This document shows, piece after piece, positions 6,793-14,181 of a stretch of 15,110 bases of DNA. The notes beneath the pieces are model-generated. The model was not told where the DNA came from. It did no database searches and saw only the letters and a program-made list of their open reading frames with translations. Source of the DNA: a bacterium. GTDB lineage: Bacteria; Krumholzibacteriota; Krumholzibacteriia; JACNKJ01. The DNA lies in contig JACNKJ010000182.1 of NCBI GenBank assembly GCA_014382085.1, positions 1 through 15,110 of the forward strand. The letters are read 5' to 3'. A program made the translations under genes and the position numbers. Each line of letters begins with the position of its first letter. Within the stretch, counting starts at the first letter, position 1.

Positions 6793-7359
6793 ATGGAGCA
6801 GTTGGATAAAAGCGAAATCGGCGAACGCTTAAAGCGCTATCGTCTGGAGAAGAAGCTCACTCTGAAAATGATCGAGGAGACCAGCGGAGTTTCCGCCACG
6901 CACATCTCCGAAATCGAACGTGGTAAGAGCAGTCCCACCGTGGGTGCGCTCACGCGAATCGCCCAGGCCATGGGCGAGGAGCCTTCCTATTTCGTGGAGG
7001 CCGATGAACTTCCCGGCATCAGCATTGTCGCCAAGAGCAAGCGCCGGCGTTTCCGTTTCGTGGAACCTCCGGTGGAATTGGAATCCTTATCGGGTTCCAT
7101 CCCGCACTCACGCATTTCCTTCATGAAGATGACCTGGGGCAAAGGTGCCGTTTCCTCGGGCGATGTGAATCGTCATGAGGGAGAAGAGTTCATCCTGCTG
7201 CTCAAAGGCATTTTACAGGTACACGTGGATGAGGGGCAGTATGTGCTCAAGGAAGGCGACAGTCTTCACTATCACGCATCCAATCCACATCGTATCGAGA
7301 ACATTGGCGAGGGACCCTGTGAAGCTTGGGTGGTCACCGTACCCAGCTTCAAGATCTAG
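6793..7359 (+). CDS. XRE-family helix-turn-helix regulator with cupin domain, copy A
   Basis: A 188-residue transcription factor. Residues 8-68 are an XRE-type helix-turn-helix (IGERLKRYRLEKKLTLKMIEE, then recognition region VSATHISEIERGK at 33-45 and SPTVGAL at 47-53). An Arg/Lys linker (81-88) leads to a cupin barrel (about 105-185). Cupin motif 1 is nearly canonical: N126-R-H128-E-G-E-E132, so one of the two usual His in HxH is Asn; motif 2 has G155-D156-S and H166. It could still bind metal or a small ligand. In this family (SutR, PuuR and relatives) the cupin often senses a metabolite and the protein is frequently a repressor. GAGG lies 5 nt before ATG 6793; an in-frame GTG at 6787 would use the ribosome-binding site itself, so ATG is preferred. 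It is followed after 8 nt by copy B. Target and ligand are unknown; autoregulation is plausible. Confidence 0.9.
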   Translation: MEQLDKSEIGERLKRYRLEKKLTLKMIEETSGVSATHISEIERGKSSPTVGALTRIAQAMGEEPSYFVEADELPGISIVAKSKRRRFRFVEPPVELESLSGSIPHSRISFMKMTWGKGAVSSGDVNRHEGEEFILLLKGILQVHVDEGQYVLKEGDSLHYHASNPHRIENIGEGPCEAWVVTVPSFKI

Positions 7360-7367
7360 GAGACGAG

Positions 7368-7934
7368 ATGGAAATTCAGGAACTCGGACAACGGATCAAG
7401 CGTGTGCGCAAAGCCCGTGGGATGACCCTCAAAGACGTCGAAGGGTCCAGCAAGGTTTCGGCGACGCATATTTCGGAAATTGAACGCGGCAAGACCAGCC
7501 CAACGGTGGGCGCGCTTTCTCGCATTGCGGGGGCTCTGGGCAAGGACACATCCTTCTTCCTGGAAAGTCGTAATCTGGAAGAAGTGAGCCGTATCCGTTT
7601 TGAAGAGCGGGAGCGCAGTCCTCTCGCCACAACTTCGGGTTACTATCAGCCGCTCACACAGGGCATTCCGGGTGGGCATTTGCAGATCTACAAGATCCAC
7701 CTGGATAGTGATTCAGAGTTGTTTTTCTCAAACAGCCGTTCAGCGGGCGAAGTCACCGTGCTTTGCGAGCGCGGAAAATTGAATTTTGTTTCCGGCGGCG
7801 AGGAGTATAGAATCAACGAAGGTGACAGCCTGCACTTCACCGAGGCGAAGGAGCATCGTCTCATGAATCAGGGCAAGGAAGGCGCGGACTTCGTCTTGGT
7901 GAGTACGCGGCGCCACTTGCTGGAAAATCTTTAG
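7368..7934 (+). CDS. XRE-family helix-turn-helix regulator with degenerate cupin domain, copy B
   Basis: Exactly the same length as copy A (188 residues) and the same domain order. The recognition region VSATHISEIERGK (30-42) is identical to copy A and the following TSPTVGAL differs by one Ser/Thr, so both should read the same or a very similar operator. The cupin half (about 100-180) has diverged strongly: at the places of H128 and E132 of copy A it has S125 and V129 (SAGEVTVLCERG), while motif 2 keeps G152-D153-S and H163. The metal site is therefore largely lost, and C133 is a new buried-strand Cys. AGGAG lies shortly before ATG 7368; an in-frame ATG at 7326 would overlap copy A and is less likely. 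Plausible roles are a constitutive partner, a heterodimer subunit or a sensor with changed specificity. Confidence 0.9.
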   Translation: MEIQELGQRIKRVRKARGMTLKDVEGSSKVSATHISEIERGKTSPTVGALSRIAGALGKDTSFFLESRNLEEVSRIRFEERERSPLATTSGYYQPLTQGIPGGHLQIYKIHLDSDSELFFSNSRSAGEVTVLCERGKLNFVSGGEEYRINEGDSLHFTEAKEHRLMNQGKEGADFVLVSTRRHLLENL

Positions 7935-7941
7935 GAGCATC

Positions 7942-8274
7942 GTGAGCGACGAGAAGACCTTGGATATGAATTTCCTGAGCCTGATTATGGCGCATCACCA
8001 GGCCGGCCTAGCCCATTTGGGCAAGGTCGCCGATCCCATGTCGGGCAAAGTTGAACGCAACCTGGAAGCCGTGAGGGGAACCATCGCGGTGCTGGAATCT
8101 CTCGAACGCAAAACTCGCGGCAATCTGGTACGCGAAGAAGAGCAGGCGCTTCAGGAAGCCATCACCTTCCTGCGACTGAATTTTGTGGACGAGATGAAGC
8201 ATGTGAAGGAAGGCGAGGAGCCCGCCGCCGAAGCCGAGGAAGCGTCCGCCGCCGAAGAAACAACAGGCGATTGA
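7942..8274 (+). CDS. DUF1844 domain protein
   Basis: A small 110-residue cytoplasmic protein matching the DUF1844 pattern: an N-terminal helix with FLSLIMAHHQAGLAHLGK (11-28), a variable DPMSGK loop, then the AVRGTIAVLESLERKTRGNL core and EEEQALQEAITFLRLNFV. After residue about 86 the tail is a low-complexity Glu/Ala stretch. DUF1844 has no established biochemical role. It starts at a GTG with AGGAG 4 nt upstream and lies 7 nt after regulator copy B. Its stop overlaps the next start by 1 nt (TGATG), so it is coupled to the barrel-protein gene. The co-transcription suggests that it works with, or is regulated by, the twin regulators. Confidence 0.85.
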   Translation: MSDEKTLDMNFLSLIMAHHQAGLAHLGKVADPMSGKVERNLEAVRGTIAVLESLERKTRGNLVREEEQALQEAITFLRLNFVDEMKHVKEGEEPAAEAEEASAAEETTGD

Positions 8275-9224
8275 TGTCCGCGGGCATGCGGCAACTTGTC
8301 ATTTTGCTGATCCTATTGGGAGCCGGTCCGTCTTGGGCCGGCTTCGGCATGCCGGAGAGCAACGGTCTCTGGCGCATGCCTTCGGTACGGCCCCTGCCTA
8401 ATTCCCAACTCGAAATGCTCCTGATGGCCAGCTACTACTTCCAGGACGTGGGCCGGGCCTCCCGCTTCCATTTTTTCCAACCGCGTCTGGATTTGGGCCT
8501 GGGCCTGGGCGGGTTCCTGGAATTGGGCGCCGGGTTGAGCGGCGTGCAGCGCTATCGTTCGGTGGACACCCTCGATGGCGAACTCTGGCTGGCCACCGGC
8601 GGTAGCGACCGGGCGGGGAGCCTGGGCGCGGGGGATCTGTCTCTCAAAATTTCACCGCCACTGCCCTGGGATCGACTTCGCCTGGCCGGCCAATTGAACC
8701 TGCGATTGCCCATGGCGAGCGGATATCCCGGTCCCGAAGCCGGAGGCCGTGACATGGAACTGCGAGCCCTGGCCGAATGGCGTCTTTTCGATGGTCAGCA
8801 ATTTCCACGAACCTGGATCAGCCTCATGTTCGGCCGCCGCCTGAACCGCGGCGAGGAGGGTTCGGGCTACGCGCCTTCGGCCGATCCGGACGATCCCTGG
8901 ATGCCCTTCCCGCACTTTTACCCCGCCGGAGAGGGCTCTACCCTCAATCAGCCTATGGCAGGGCTTGGCCTGCTTTTTCAAAATGGCGACAGCGAGCTAT
9001 TCGGCGAATGGGTGGTGGAGGGTTATCATCCGGATCTCGGATTGGATCGCCGCGAAAATCTTATCCAACTGGCGCTGGGCTATGGCACCGCGTTACCTCG
9101 CGGCATTCGCCTGCATCTGGCTTTGGATATGAATCTGTCCCGCGATGACTTCGATACGAACTTCGAGCCGCACTTTCCGCGGGTGCAACAGTCCATCGGC
9201 ATCAGCCGTGCTATGGATTTCTAG
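8274..9224 (+). CDS. putative outer-membrane beta-barrel protein
   Basis: A 316-residue exported protein. Residues 6-22 are a signal peptide (RQLVILLILLGAG, then PSWA before GFG). The mature part alternates polar and hydrophobic residues in strand-like runs (LDLGLGLGGFLELGAGLSGV, RLRLAGQLNLRLPM, NLIQLALGYGTALPRGIRLHLALDMNL) separated by acidic or Pro/Gly-rich loops, and the chain ends in Phe (SRAMDF), typical of BAM-assembled outer-membrane proteins. I do not recognise a transport class. The ATG at 8274 overlaps the DUF1844 stop; ATG 8286 is an alternative that would leave the signal peptide intact. It ends 6 nt before the stop of the converging mazG gene, with no terminator visible. Position as last gene of the regulator operon suggests that it is a target or effector of those regulators (inference). 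Confidence 0.77.
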   Translation: MSAGMRQLVILLILLGAGPSWAGFGMPESNGLWRMPSVRPLPNSQLEMLLMASYYFQDVGRASRFHFFQPRLDLGLGLGGFLELGAGLSGVQRYRSVDTLDGELWLATGGSDRAGSLGAGDLSLKISPPLPWDRLRLAGQLNLRLPMASGYPGPEAGGRDMELRALAEWRLFDGQQFPRTWISLMFGRRLNRGEEGSGYAPSADPDDPWMPFPHFYPAGEGSTLNQPMAGLGLLFQNGDSELFGEWVVEGYHPDLGLDRRENLIQLALGYGTALPRGIRLHLALDMNLSRDDFDTNFEPHFPRVQQSIGISRAMDF

Positions 9225-9230
9225 GGGATT

Positions 9231-10091
9231 CTACTCCGACTCGGCCTTGAAGCCCTGCCACTGGGCTTCCATTTCCTCAAGACTCGATTCCTCCAGCGCG
9301 GCGCCGCTTTCCTTCAGGCGCGACTCCATGCCGGAGAAACGGCGCAGGAATTTGGTGTTGGCATCCTCGGCCACATCTTCCGCGTCCATATCCAGCCAAC
9401 GGCAAAGATTGGCTAGGACAAAGAAGAGGTCGCCGATCTCATCACGTACCCGCGCGAGGGAGGGATCGTCGAGTTTTCGCCGAAATCGCGTGGACGGGCT
9501 TCCCTCGCCCGGTGGTGTGGGGAGATCGGCCAGGGGAACCAGCTCCTCCCGCAGCTCGCCGAGTTCTTCCTCCATCTTGTCCAGCACGCCAGAAAGCTGA
9601 GGCCAGTCGAAACCCACGCTGGCGGCCTTGTCCTGATAGCGATGGGCTTTGGCCAGAGCGCCCATACTGCGGGGGAGTCGCTTGAGCAGACCCCCATCCT
9701 CGTCGCCGCGTTCCTCCCGTTTGATCGCTTCCCATCGGCGCGTCTGGGCTTCCAGACTACCCGCGCGCTCGGCTTCGCCGAACAAGTCGGGATGCCGGCG
9801 TCGTAGTTTTTCATCGGCCAGACGTGGGGCCTCGCTGGGCTCAATTCCCTCGTCGGCGGCCAGGCGCTGCAAGCCGAACATCATCAGAAAGGCGAGGTCG
9901 CCCAGTTCCTCGGCCTGATGGGCCGGGTCGCCTTCATCCACGGCCTCGCGCCATTCCTGGCCTTCCTCGACCATGAATCGCGCCAGGTCGGCGGCCTTCT
10001 GTTTGCGATCCCAGGGGCAGCCGTCGGGCGCGAGAAGACGCTCAAGGGTCTGCCAGAGTTTGTGAAATTCTGCTTCGGGGAAAGTAGGCAT
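9231..10091 (-). CDS. mazG: nucleoside triphosphate pyrophosphohydrolase MazG
   Basis: MazG hydrolyses NTPs and dNTPs to monophosphates and pyrophosphate and cleans the nucleotide pool. The 286-residue chain has two MazG repeats. Repeat 1 (about 8-105): LLAPDGCPWDRKQ (19-31), EEGQEWREA (42-50) and EELGDLAFL (61-69), with E42/E43/E46 and E62/D65 in metal-ligand positions. Repeat 2 (about 143-255): ALAKAHRYQDKAASVGFDW (145-163), MEEELGELREEL (173-184) and DEIGDLFFVLANLCRW (217-232), with D221. A Pro/Gly-rich insert at about 186-212 makes it slightly longer than E. coli MazG. The extreme C-terminus is Glu-rich. No clear ribosome-binding site precedes the ATG at 10091. The gene is divergent from the uvrA-family gene and converges on the barrel gene. 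Confidence 0.94.
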   Translation of the reverse strand: MPTFPEAEFHKLWQTLERLLAPDGCPWDRKQKAADLARFMVEEGQEWREAVDEGDPAHQAEELGDLAFLMMFGLQRLAADEGIEPSEAPRLADEKLRRRHPDLFGEAERAGSLEAQTRRWEAIKREERGDEDGGLLKRLPRSMGALAKAHRYQDKAASVGFDWPQLSGVLDKMEEELGELREELVPLADLPTPPGEGSPSTRFRRKLDDPSLARVRDEIGDLFFVLANLCRWLDMDAEDVAEDANTKFLRRFSGMESRLKESGAALEESSLEEMEAQWQGFKAESE

Positions 10092-10105
10092 GGAGCCACG
10101 ATAGC

Positions 10106-10134
10106 ATTTAAGGTTGGCGTTGGCCAGATGCCAC
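10106..10134 (-). promoter_or_regulatory. candidate mazG promoter
   Basis: On the minus strand GTGGCA (10134-10129) and TTAAAT (10111-10106) are 17 nt apart, each matching the sigma70 consensus at 4/6. The start would be near 10099, leaving a very short leader, consistent with the lack of a visible ribosome-binding site. Confidence 0.33.
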
Positions 10135-10149
10135 GCTTCGCGGCCATGG

Positions 10150-10178
10150 TTGATCTGCTTTCCTCCCTTTGCTAAGTT
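10150..10178 (+). promoter_or_regulatory. candidate promoter for the uvrA-family/galE operon
   Basis: TTGATC (10150-10155) and TAAGTT (10173-10178) are 17 nt apart, matching at 4/6 and 3/6. Transcription would begin near 10185, followed by GGGGA at 10196-10200 and the ATG at 10207. No recognisable LexA-type operator is seen around it. Confidence 0.36.
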
Positions 10179-10206
10179 CGAGGATCACACCAACTGGGGA
10201 ATGCCC

Positions 10207-12984
10207 ATGGATTGCATCCGACTTCGCGGCGCGCGCGAAAACAATCTGAAGAACCTCGACCTGGATATTCCCCGCGGCAAGCTCGTGGTGATATCCGGAG
10301 TCAGCGGTTCGGGCAAGAGCAGCCTGCTCTTCGATACCATCTATGCCGAAGGTCAGCGTCGCTACGTGGAGAGCCTCTCAACCTACACCCGGCAATTCCT
10401 CGAACGATTGCGGCGACCCGAACTGGATTCCCTGGAGGGCATCGGACCTGCGGTGGCCATCCGGCAGAAAAACACAGTGCTGCATTCCCGGTCCACGGTG
10501 GCGACCTACACAGAAATCGCGGATTTCATGCGCCTGCTCTTCGCACGCGCGGGCACCCAGTACTGTCCGAGCTGCGGGCGAGAGGTGAGGCGCGACAGTC
10601 CCGCCGAGGTGGCCGATCACCTGCTGAAAGAGCATCCCGGTCGGGATGTGCTTCTGGTGTTTCCATTCCGCATTCGCAAGGGCGCCGATCCCGAGGCCCA
10701 GCGGGAACTGCTGCTCACCCGCGGCTACACGCGGGTCTTGGTCGGCGGCAAGGTGGCCAGGCTGGAAACTCTGCCCCTGGCCGAGTTGAAAAGCGGAAAG
10801 CTGCAGGTGCTGGCCGACCGCATCCGACTGGATGAGGAAAACCGCAGCCGTCTGGCCGAGGCTGTGGAAACGTCCTATCGAGAGGATGAGGGTCGGGTGG
10901 CGGCCCATGATCGTGAGGGCAGCGAACTGGCCCGCTTCGCCGAAGGATCCCATTGCCCTTGGTGCGAGGTGGAACTGCCTGAACCCGGACCGGCTTATTT
11001 CTCCTTCCAGCACAGCGAGGGGGCCTGTCCCAAGTGCCGTGGCTACGGCAATACCCTGGAGTTCGACGAGAGTTTGGTGGTGCCCGATGCCAAGGCTTCC
11101 CTGGATGAGGGCGCCCTGGCGCCCTGGGCCTCCAAACGCTTCGATCACTTTCAGGAAAAGTTGCTGATCTACTGCCGCGAGAACGGCATTCCCACCAACT
11201 CCAGCTTCCGCTCCTTGCCCGAGCCCGTGCGGGAGAAACTGCTCTACGGGCAAAAGGGCTTCAAGGGAGTCATTCCCTGGCTGGAAGGTGTTAGGTCCAA
11301 GGGCTACAAAAAGTACGCGCGATTCTTCTCGCGGCGATTTATGACCGAGCAGGACTGTCCTGATTGCAAGGGTAGTCGCTTGCGACCGGATGTGGCCTCT
11401 GTGCGCCTGGGTGACTGGACTTTACCGGAGTTCTACCGGCTCTCCCTGGGCAAGGCCGAGGCGGCCATCGATGATTTCGGCCTCGGGGACGGAAAATCCA
11501 AGGGCGTGGATCGCGTTCTTGAGGAACTTCGCGGACGCTTGCGTTTTCTGGTGCGAATGGGTCTGCACTATCTCACCATGGATCGCCTCACCCGCACCCT
11601 TTCCGGCGGGGAATTCCAGCGTATTCACCTGGCCAACGCCTTGGGCAGCCACCTCACCGATACCGTCTATGCCCTGGATGAACCCACCGTCGGCCTGCAT
11701 GCCCGCGACACCGAGCGTCTTATGGAGACACTGGAAGACCTGCGGGAGAAGGGCAACAGCGTGCTGGTGGTGGAGCACGATCTGGATCTCATCGCCCGCG
11801 CCGACCAGCTCATTGACATGGGGCCGGGCAGCGGCGTCCAGGGCGGTGAAGTGGTCTACCAAGGGCCTTTGGGGAAATTACCCAAGGTCAGCCATGATCA
11901 TCCTTCGGTGACTTTGCGCTTCCTGGCCAAGAAAGAAATCCTCGTGCCCGGCGGCGATCAGCGCCGAAAGGCCAAGGGTTCCCTTAAGCTCGATGGTGCC
12001 AGACTGCACAATCTCAAGAATGTGGACGTAGAAGTGCCCCTGGGGCAGTTGGTCTGCGTTTCGGGCGTTTCGGGCTCGGGCAAGACCAGCCTGGTTTCCG
12101 GCGTCCTGGTGCCCGCACTGCGGCGTGGAGGCGGTAAGGCCCAGCCCGGGGATCCCTACACCCGTCTTCGCGGAGCCGAGCGGGTGCGCGAGGTGCGTGT
12201 GGTGGATCAGAGCCCGCTGGGCAAGAGTCCCCGCAGCAATCCGGCTACCTATATCGGCGCTTTCCAGCACATCCGTGAAATCTTCGCCTCCATGCCCGAT
12301 GCCGCATCTCGCCGCATGAGCCCCACCCATTTCTCATTCAACAGCAAGGAGGGGCGTTGCCCCGAATGCCAGGGTCTGGGATCGGTGAAGCTGGAGATGG
12401 TCTTCATGGCCGATCTCTTCGTGCCCTGCGAAAGCTGCCTGGGCAGCCGCTTCCGGCCGGAAACCTTGGAAGTGCGTTACAAGGGAAGGAACATCGCAGA
12501 GGTCTTGGCCCTCACCGTGGACGAGGCCATCCACTTTTTCTCAGGGCGACACGCCCTGGGTGAGAAGCTTTGGATGCTCCATCGAGTGGGCCTGGGCTAT
12601 CTGCCCCTGGGTCAGGGCGCCAGCAGTCTTTCGGGCGGTGAGAGCCAGCGACTCAAGATCGCCCGGGAACTCGCCCAGCCGGGCAAAGAGCGCTATCTCT
12701 ATGTGCTGGATGAACCTACGGTGGGGCTCCATCCACAGGATGTGCGCATGCTCCTGGCGGTTTTTCAGCGTTTGCTCAAAGCCGGCCACTCTTTGCTGGT
12801 GGTGGAGCACAATCTGCAGGTATTGCTAGCCGCGGACCATCTCATCGATATGGGTCCCGAGGGGGGCGACACCGGCGGTCGCATTGTGGCCCAGGGAAGC
12901 CCCGAGGAAGTAGCGAAAGTCGCGGAATCGCTTACGGGACAATACCTTGCGCTATGGATCAAGGATCGGGAAGGAAGCAAATGA
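10207..12984 (+). CDS. uvrA: UvrA-family excinuclease ATPase (possibly a non-canonical paralogue)
   Basis: UvrA is the dimeric ABC-type ATPase that finds DNA lesions and loads UvrB. The protein has 925 residues. ABC module 1: Walker A GVSGSGKS (31-38), YAEGQRRYVESLS (46-58), signature LSGGEFQ (465-471), DEP at 491-493. Zinc modules: C250/C253/C274/C277 in the first half, C718/C721/C741/C744 in the second, plus CxxC pairs at 120/123 and 384/387. A UvrB-binding-like region (about 131-245) is retained. ABC module 2: Walker A at 620-627, SPRSNPATYIG (674-684), signature LSGGESQ (808-814), DEP at 835-837. Both Walker B blocks read DEPTVGLH, whereas canonical UvrA has DEPSIGLHQRD and DEPTTGLHF; this may mark a paralogue clade. 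Start ATG 10207 has GGGGA 6 nt upstream; ATG 10201 directly abuts it, and longer starts back to 10114 cross the promoter. The stop overlaps galE by ATGA. Confidence 0.92.
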   Translation: MDCIRLRGARENNLKNLDLDIPRGKLVVISGVSGSGKSSLLFDTIYAEGQRRYVESLSTYTRQFLERLRRPELDSLEGIGPAVAIRQKNTVLHSRSTVATYTEIADFMRLLFARAGTQYCPSCGREVRRDSPAEVADHLLKEHPGRDVLLVFPFRIRKGADPEAQRELLLTRGYTRVLVGGKVARLETLPLAELKSGKLQVLADRIRLDEENRSRLAEAVETSYREDEGRVAAHDREGSELARFAEGSHCPWCEVELPEPGPAYFSFQHSEGACPKCRGYGNTLEFDESLVVPDAKASLDEGALAPWASKRFDHFQEKLLIYCRENGIPTNSSFRSLPEPVREKLLYGQKGFKGVIPWLEGVRSKGYKKYARFFSRRFMTEQDCPDCKGSRLRPDVASVRLGDWTLPEFYRLSLGKAEAAIDDFGLGDGKSKGVDRVLEELRGRLRFLVRMGLHYLTMDRLTRTLSGGEFQRIHLANALGSHLTDTVYALDEPTVGLHARDTERLMETLEDLREKGNSVLVVEHDLDLIARADQLIDMGPGSGVQGGEVVYQGPLGKLPKVSHDHPSVTLRFLAKKEILVPGGDQRRKAKGSLKLDGARLHNLKNVDVEVPLGQLVCVSGVSGSGKTSLVSGVLVPALRRGGGKAQPGDPYTRLRGAERVREVRVVDQSPLGKSPRSNPATYIGAFQHIREIFASMPDAASRRMSPTHFSFNSKEGRCPECQGLGSVKLEMVFMADLFVPCESCLGSRFRPETLEVRYKGRNIAEVLALTVDEAIHFFSGRHALGEKLWMLHRVGLGYLPLGQGASSLSGGESQRLKIARELAQPGKERYLYVLDEPTVGLHPQDVRMLLAVFQRLLKAGHSLLVVEHNLQVLLAADHLIDMGPEGGDTGGRIVAQGSPEEVAKVAESLTGQYLALWIKDREGSK

Positions 12985-13934
12985 GGCTATTGGTCACCGG
13001 AGGTGCAGGATACATCGGCGGCACCTTCATTCGCAGCGCCCTGGCGGCGGGCCACGAAGTAACCGTGCTGGACAATCTATCCACGGGCCATCGAGATGTG
13101 GTGCCCGAGCCCATCCGATTTGTGCATGGGGATATCCGCCAGCGGGACCTCATGGATGAGTTGCTCGCGGATAGCGAGGCCGTGGTGCACTTCGCCGCTC
13201 TGAGTATTGTCTCCCACTCCATCGCCGATCCCCTCGGCTACTACCGCGAGAATCTGGGCGGGTTCTTGGCTCTTATGGAGGCCATCGCCGACAGCCCCGT
13301 GCGCAAGCTAGTTTTCTCGTCCTCGGCGGCCGTCTACGGCATGGGGGAAGGGCGTCCCTTTAAAGAGGACGATCCCCGCCGGCCCGTGAATCCCTACGGG
13401 GGCACCAAGCTGGCCATCGAGGAAACCCTGGAGCACGTGGCCCCCGGCCTGGGCCTGGATTACGCCAGCCTCAGGTACTTCAATGCGGCCGGGGCGATGG
13501 ATGATCACGGCGAGCGTCACGATCCCGAAACCCACCTGATTCCCCTGGCTCTGGAGGCGGCGGCCACGGGCGGCGAGCTGAAGATCTTCGGCCAGGATTA
13601 CCCGACACCCGACGGAACCTGCATTCGGGACTATATCCATGTGGAAGACCTAGCCCAGGCTCATCTTAAGGCATTGGACGCCTTGGGCGACGGCCTCCGA
13701 ACTGCCATGAATCTAGGCACGGGCAGCGGATTTTCGGTCAGAGAGGTCGCGGACTGCGTTAAAAATGTGACCGGATTGCCCCTAAAAGTGTCGGAAACTA
13801 CTAGAAGAGAAGGAGATCCTGCGCTATTAGTGGCCGATGTGGGGAAGGCATGGGATCTGCTAGCTTGGCGCGCGGAGAAGTTGGAGTTGAGCGACATTGT
13901 CCAATCTGCCTGGAATTTCCTCAACCCACGATAA
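12981..13934 (+). CDS. galE: UDP-glucose 4-epimerase family (extended SDR)
   Basis: A 317-residue NAD-dependent epimerase that would interconvert UDP-glucose and UDP-galactose (or the N-acetyl forms), supplying sugars for LPS or exopolysaccharide. The N-terminal Rossmann motif is G7-x2-G10-x2-G13 (TGGAGYIGG), followed by VTVLDNLSTGH (27-37) and GDI (50-52). FSSSAAVYG (112-120) carries the catalytic Ser (S115), and Y139-GGT-K143 is the YxxxK catalytic pair. ASLRYFNAAGA and GTCIRDYIHVEDLAQAH are GalE-family substrate-side blocks. It is slightly shorter than E. coli GalE (338). ATG 12981 overlaps the uvrA-family stop in ATGA, with GGAAGGAAG just upstream; an in-frame ATG at 12954 would overlap that gene more. 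A DNA-repair/sugar-epimerase operon is odd and may only reflect chance fusion of transcription units. Exact substrate (glucose, GlcNAc or uronate) is not decided. Confidence 0.9.
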   Translation: MRLLVTGGAGYIGGTFIRSALAAGHEVTVLDNLSTGHRDVVPEPIRFVHGDIRQRDLMDELLADSEAVVHFAALSIVSHSIADPLGYYRENLGGFLALMEAIADSPVRKLVFSSSAAVYGMGEGRPFKEDDPRRPVNPYGGTKLAIEETLEHVAPGLGLDYASLRYFNAAGAMDDHGERHDPETHLIPLALEAAATGGELKIFGQDYPTPDGTCIRDYIHVEDLAQAHLKALDALGDGLRTAMNLGTGSGFSVREVADCVKNVTGLPLKVSETTRREGDPALLVADVGKAWDLLAWRAEKLELSDIVQSAWNFLNPR

Positions 13935-13953
13935 ATCCATGGGCGCAACCCGC

Positions 13954-13982
13954 TTGACAGGATCGTCCTCATTTGTTTGAGT
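13954..13982 (+). promoter_or_regulatory. promoter of tRNA-Phe
   Basis: A perfect TTGACA (13954-13959) is followed after 17 nt by TTGAGT (13977-13982), a weak -10. The predicted start near 13989 is a few bases before the mature tRNA 5' end at 13993, which fits a stable-RNA promoter. Confidence 0.5.
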
Positions 13983-13992
13983 AGGCGTTCTT

Positions 13993-14065
13993 GCGAAGGT
14001 AGCTCAGTCGGTAGAGCAGCGGGCTGAAAACTCGCGTGTCGGCGGTTCAATTCCGTCCCTTCGCA
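13993..14065 (+). tRNA. tRNA-Phe, anticodon GAA
   Basis: A 73-nt cloverleaf. The acceptor arms GCGAAGG (13993-13999) and CCTTCGC (14058-14064) pair fully, with discriminator A at 14065. The D arm is GCTC/GAGC. The anticodon stem GCGGG/CTCGC has one G-T pair and encloses the loop CTGAAAA, giving anticodon GAA (Phe). The T arm is GGCGG/CCGTC around TTCAATT. The bases after the discriminator are CCG, so the CCA end is not encoded and must be added by CCA-adding enzyme. Confidence 0.96.
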
Positions 14066-14092
14066 CCGGACATAGATTCGACATCGGATCAA

Positions 14093-14131
14093 AGGATCGG
14101 CCCACCTTGCTTGACTCTGCGCCCCGATCCT
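14093..14131 (+). repeat. 8-bp perfect inverted repeat downstream of tRNA-Phe
   Basis: AGGATCGG (14093-14100) and CCGATCCT (14124-14131) are perfect reverse complements 23 nt apart, with a TTGACT box in the loop. It could be an operator or a weak RNA stem. Confidence 0.4.
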
Positions 14132-14151
14132 CGTACCCAGAGAGTTCCTTT

Positions 14152-14181
14152 GAAGCGTTTCAGCGGAGCTTCTCTTTTTTT
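14152..14181 (+). terminator. likely intrinsic terminator after tRNA-Phe
   Basis: GAAGC (14152-14156) pairs with GCTTC (14168-14172) over an 11-nt loop. After two more bases comes a run of seven T (14175-14181). The stem is short, but the T-run is the longest in the window and the site is 87 nt after the tRNA. Confidence 0.45.

Noticed and set aside
10114..10206. N-terminal extension of the UvrA protein
   Set aside because: UvrA proteins begin just before the IRLRGARENNLKN block; GGGGA favours ATG 10207.
10135..10206. LexA/SOS operator upstream of the uvrA-family gene
   Set aside because: Only an isolated GTTC is present; no paired half-site of the common LexA types.
10378..11253. Long minus-strand open frame (291 codons) inside the uvrA-family gene
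   Set aside because: It is antisense to a strongly conserved gene, has no recognisable domain, and is an expected by-product of high GC content.
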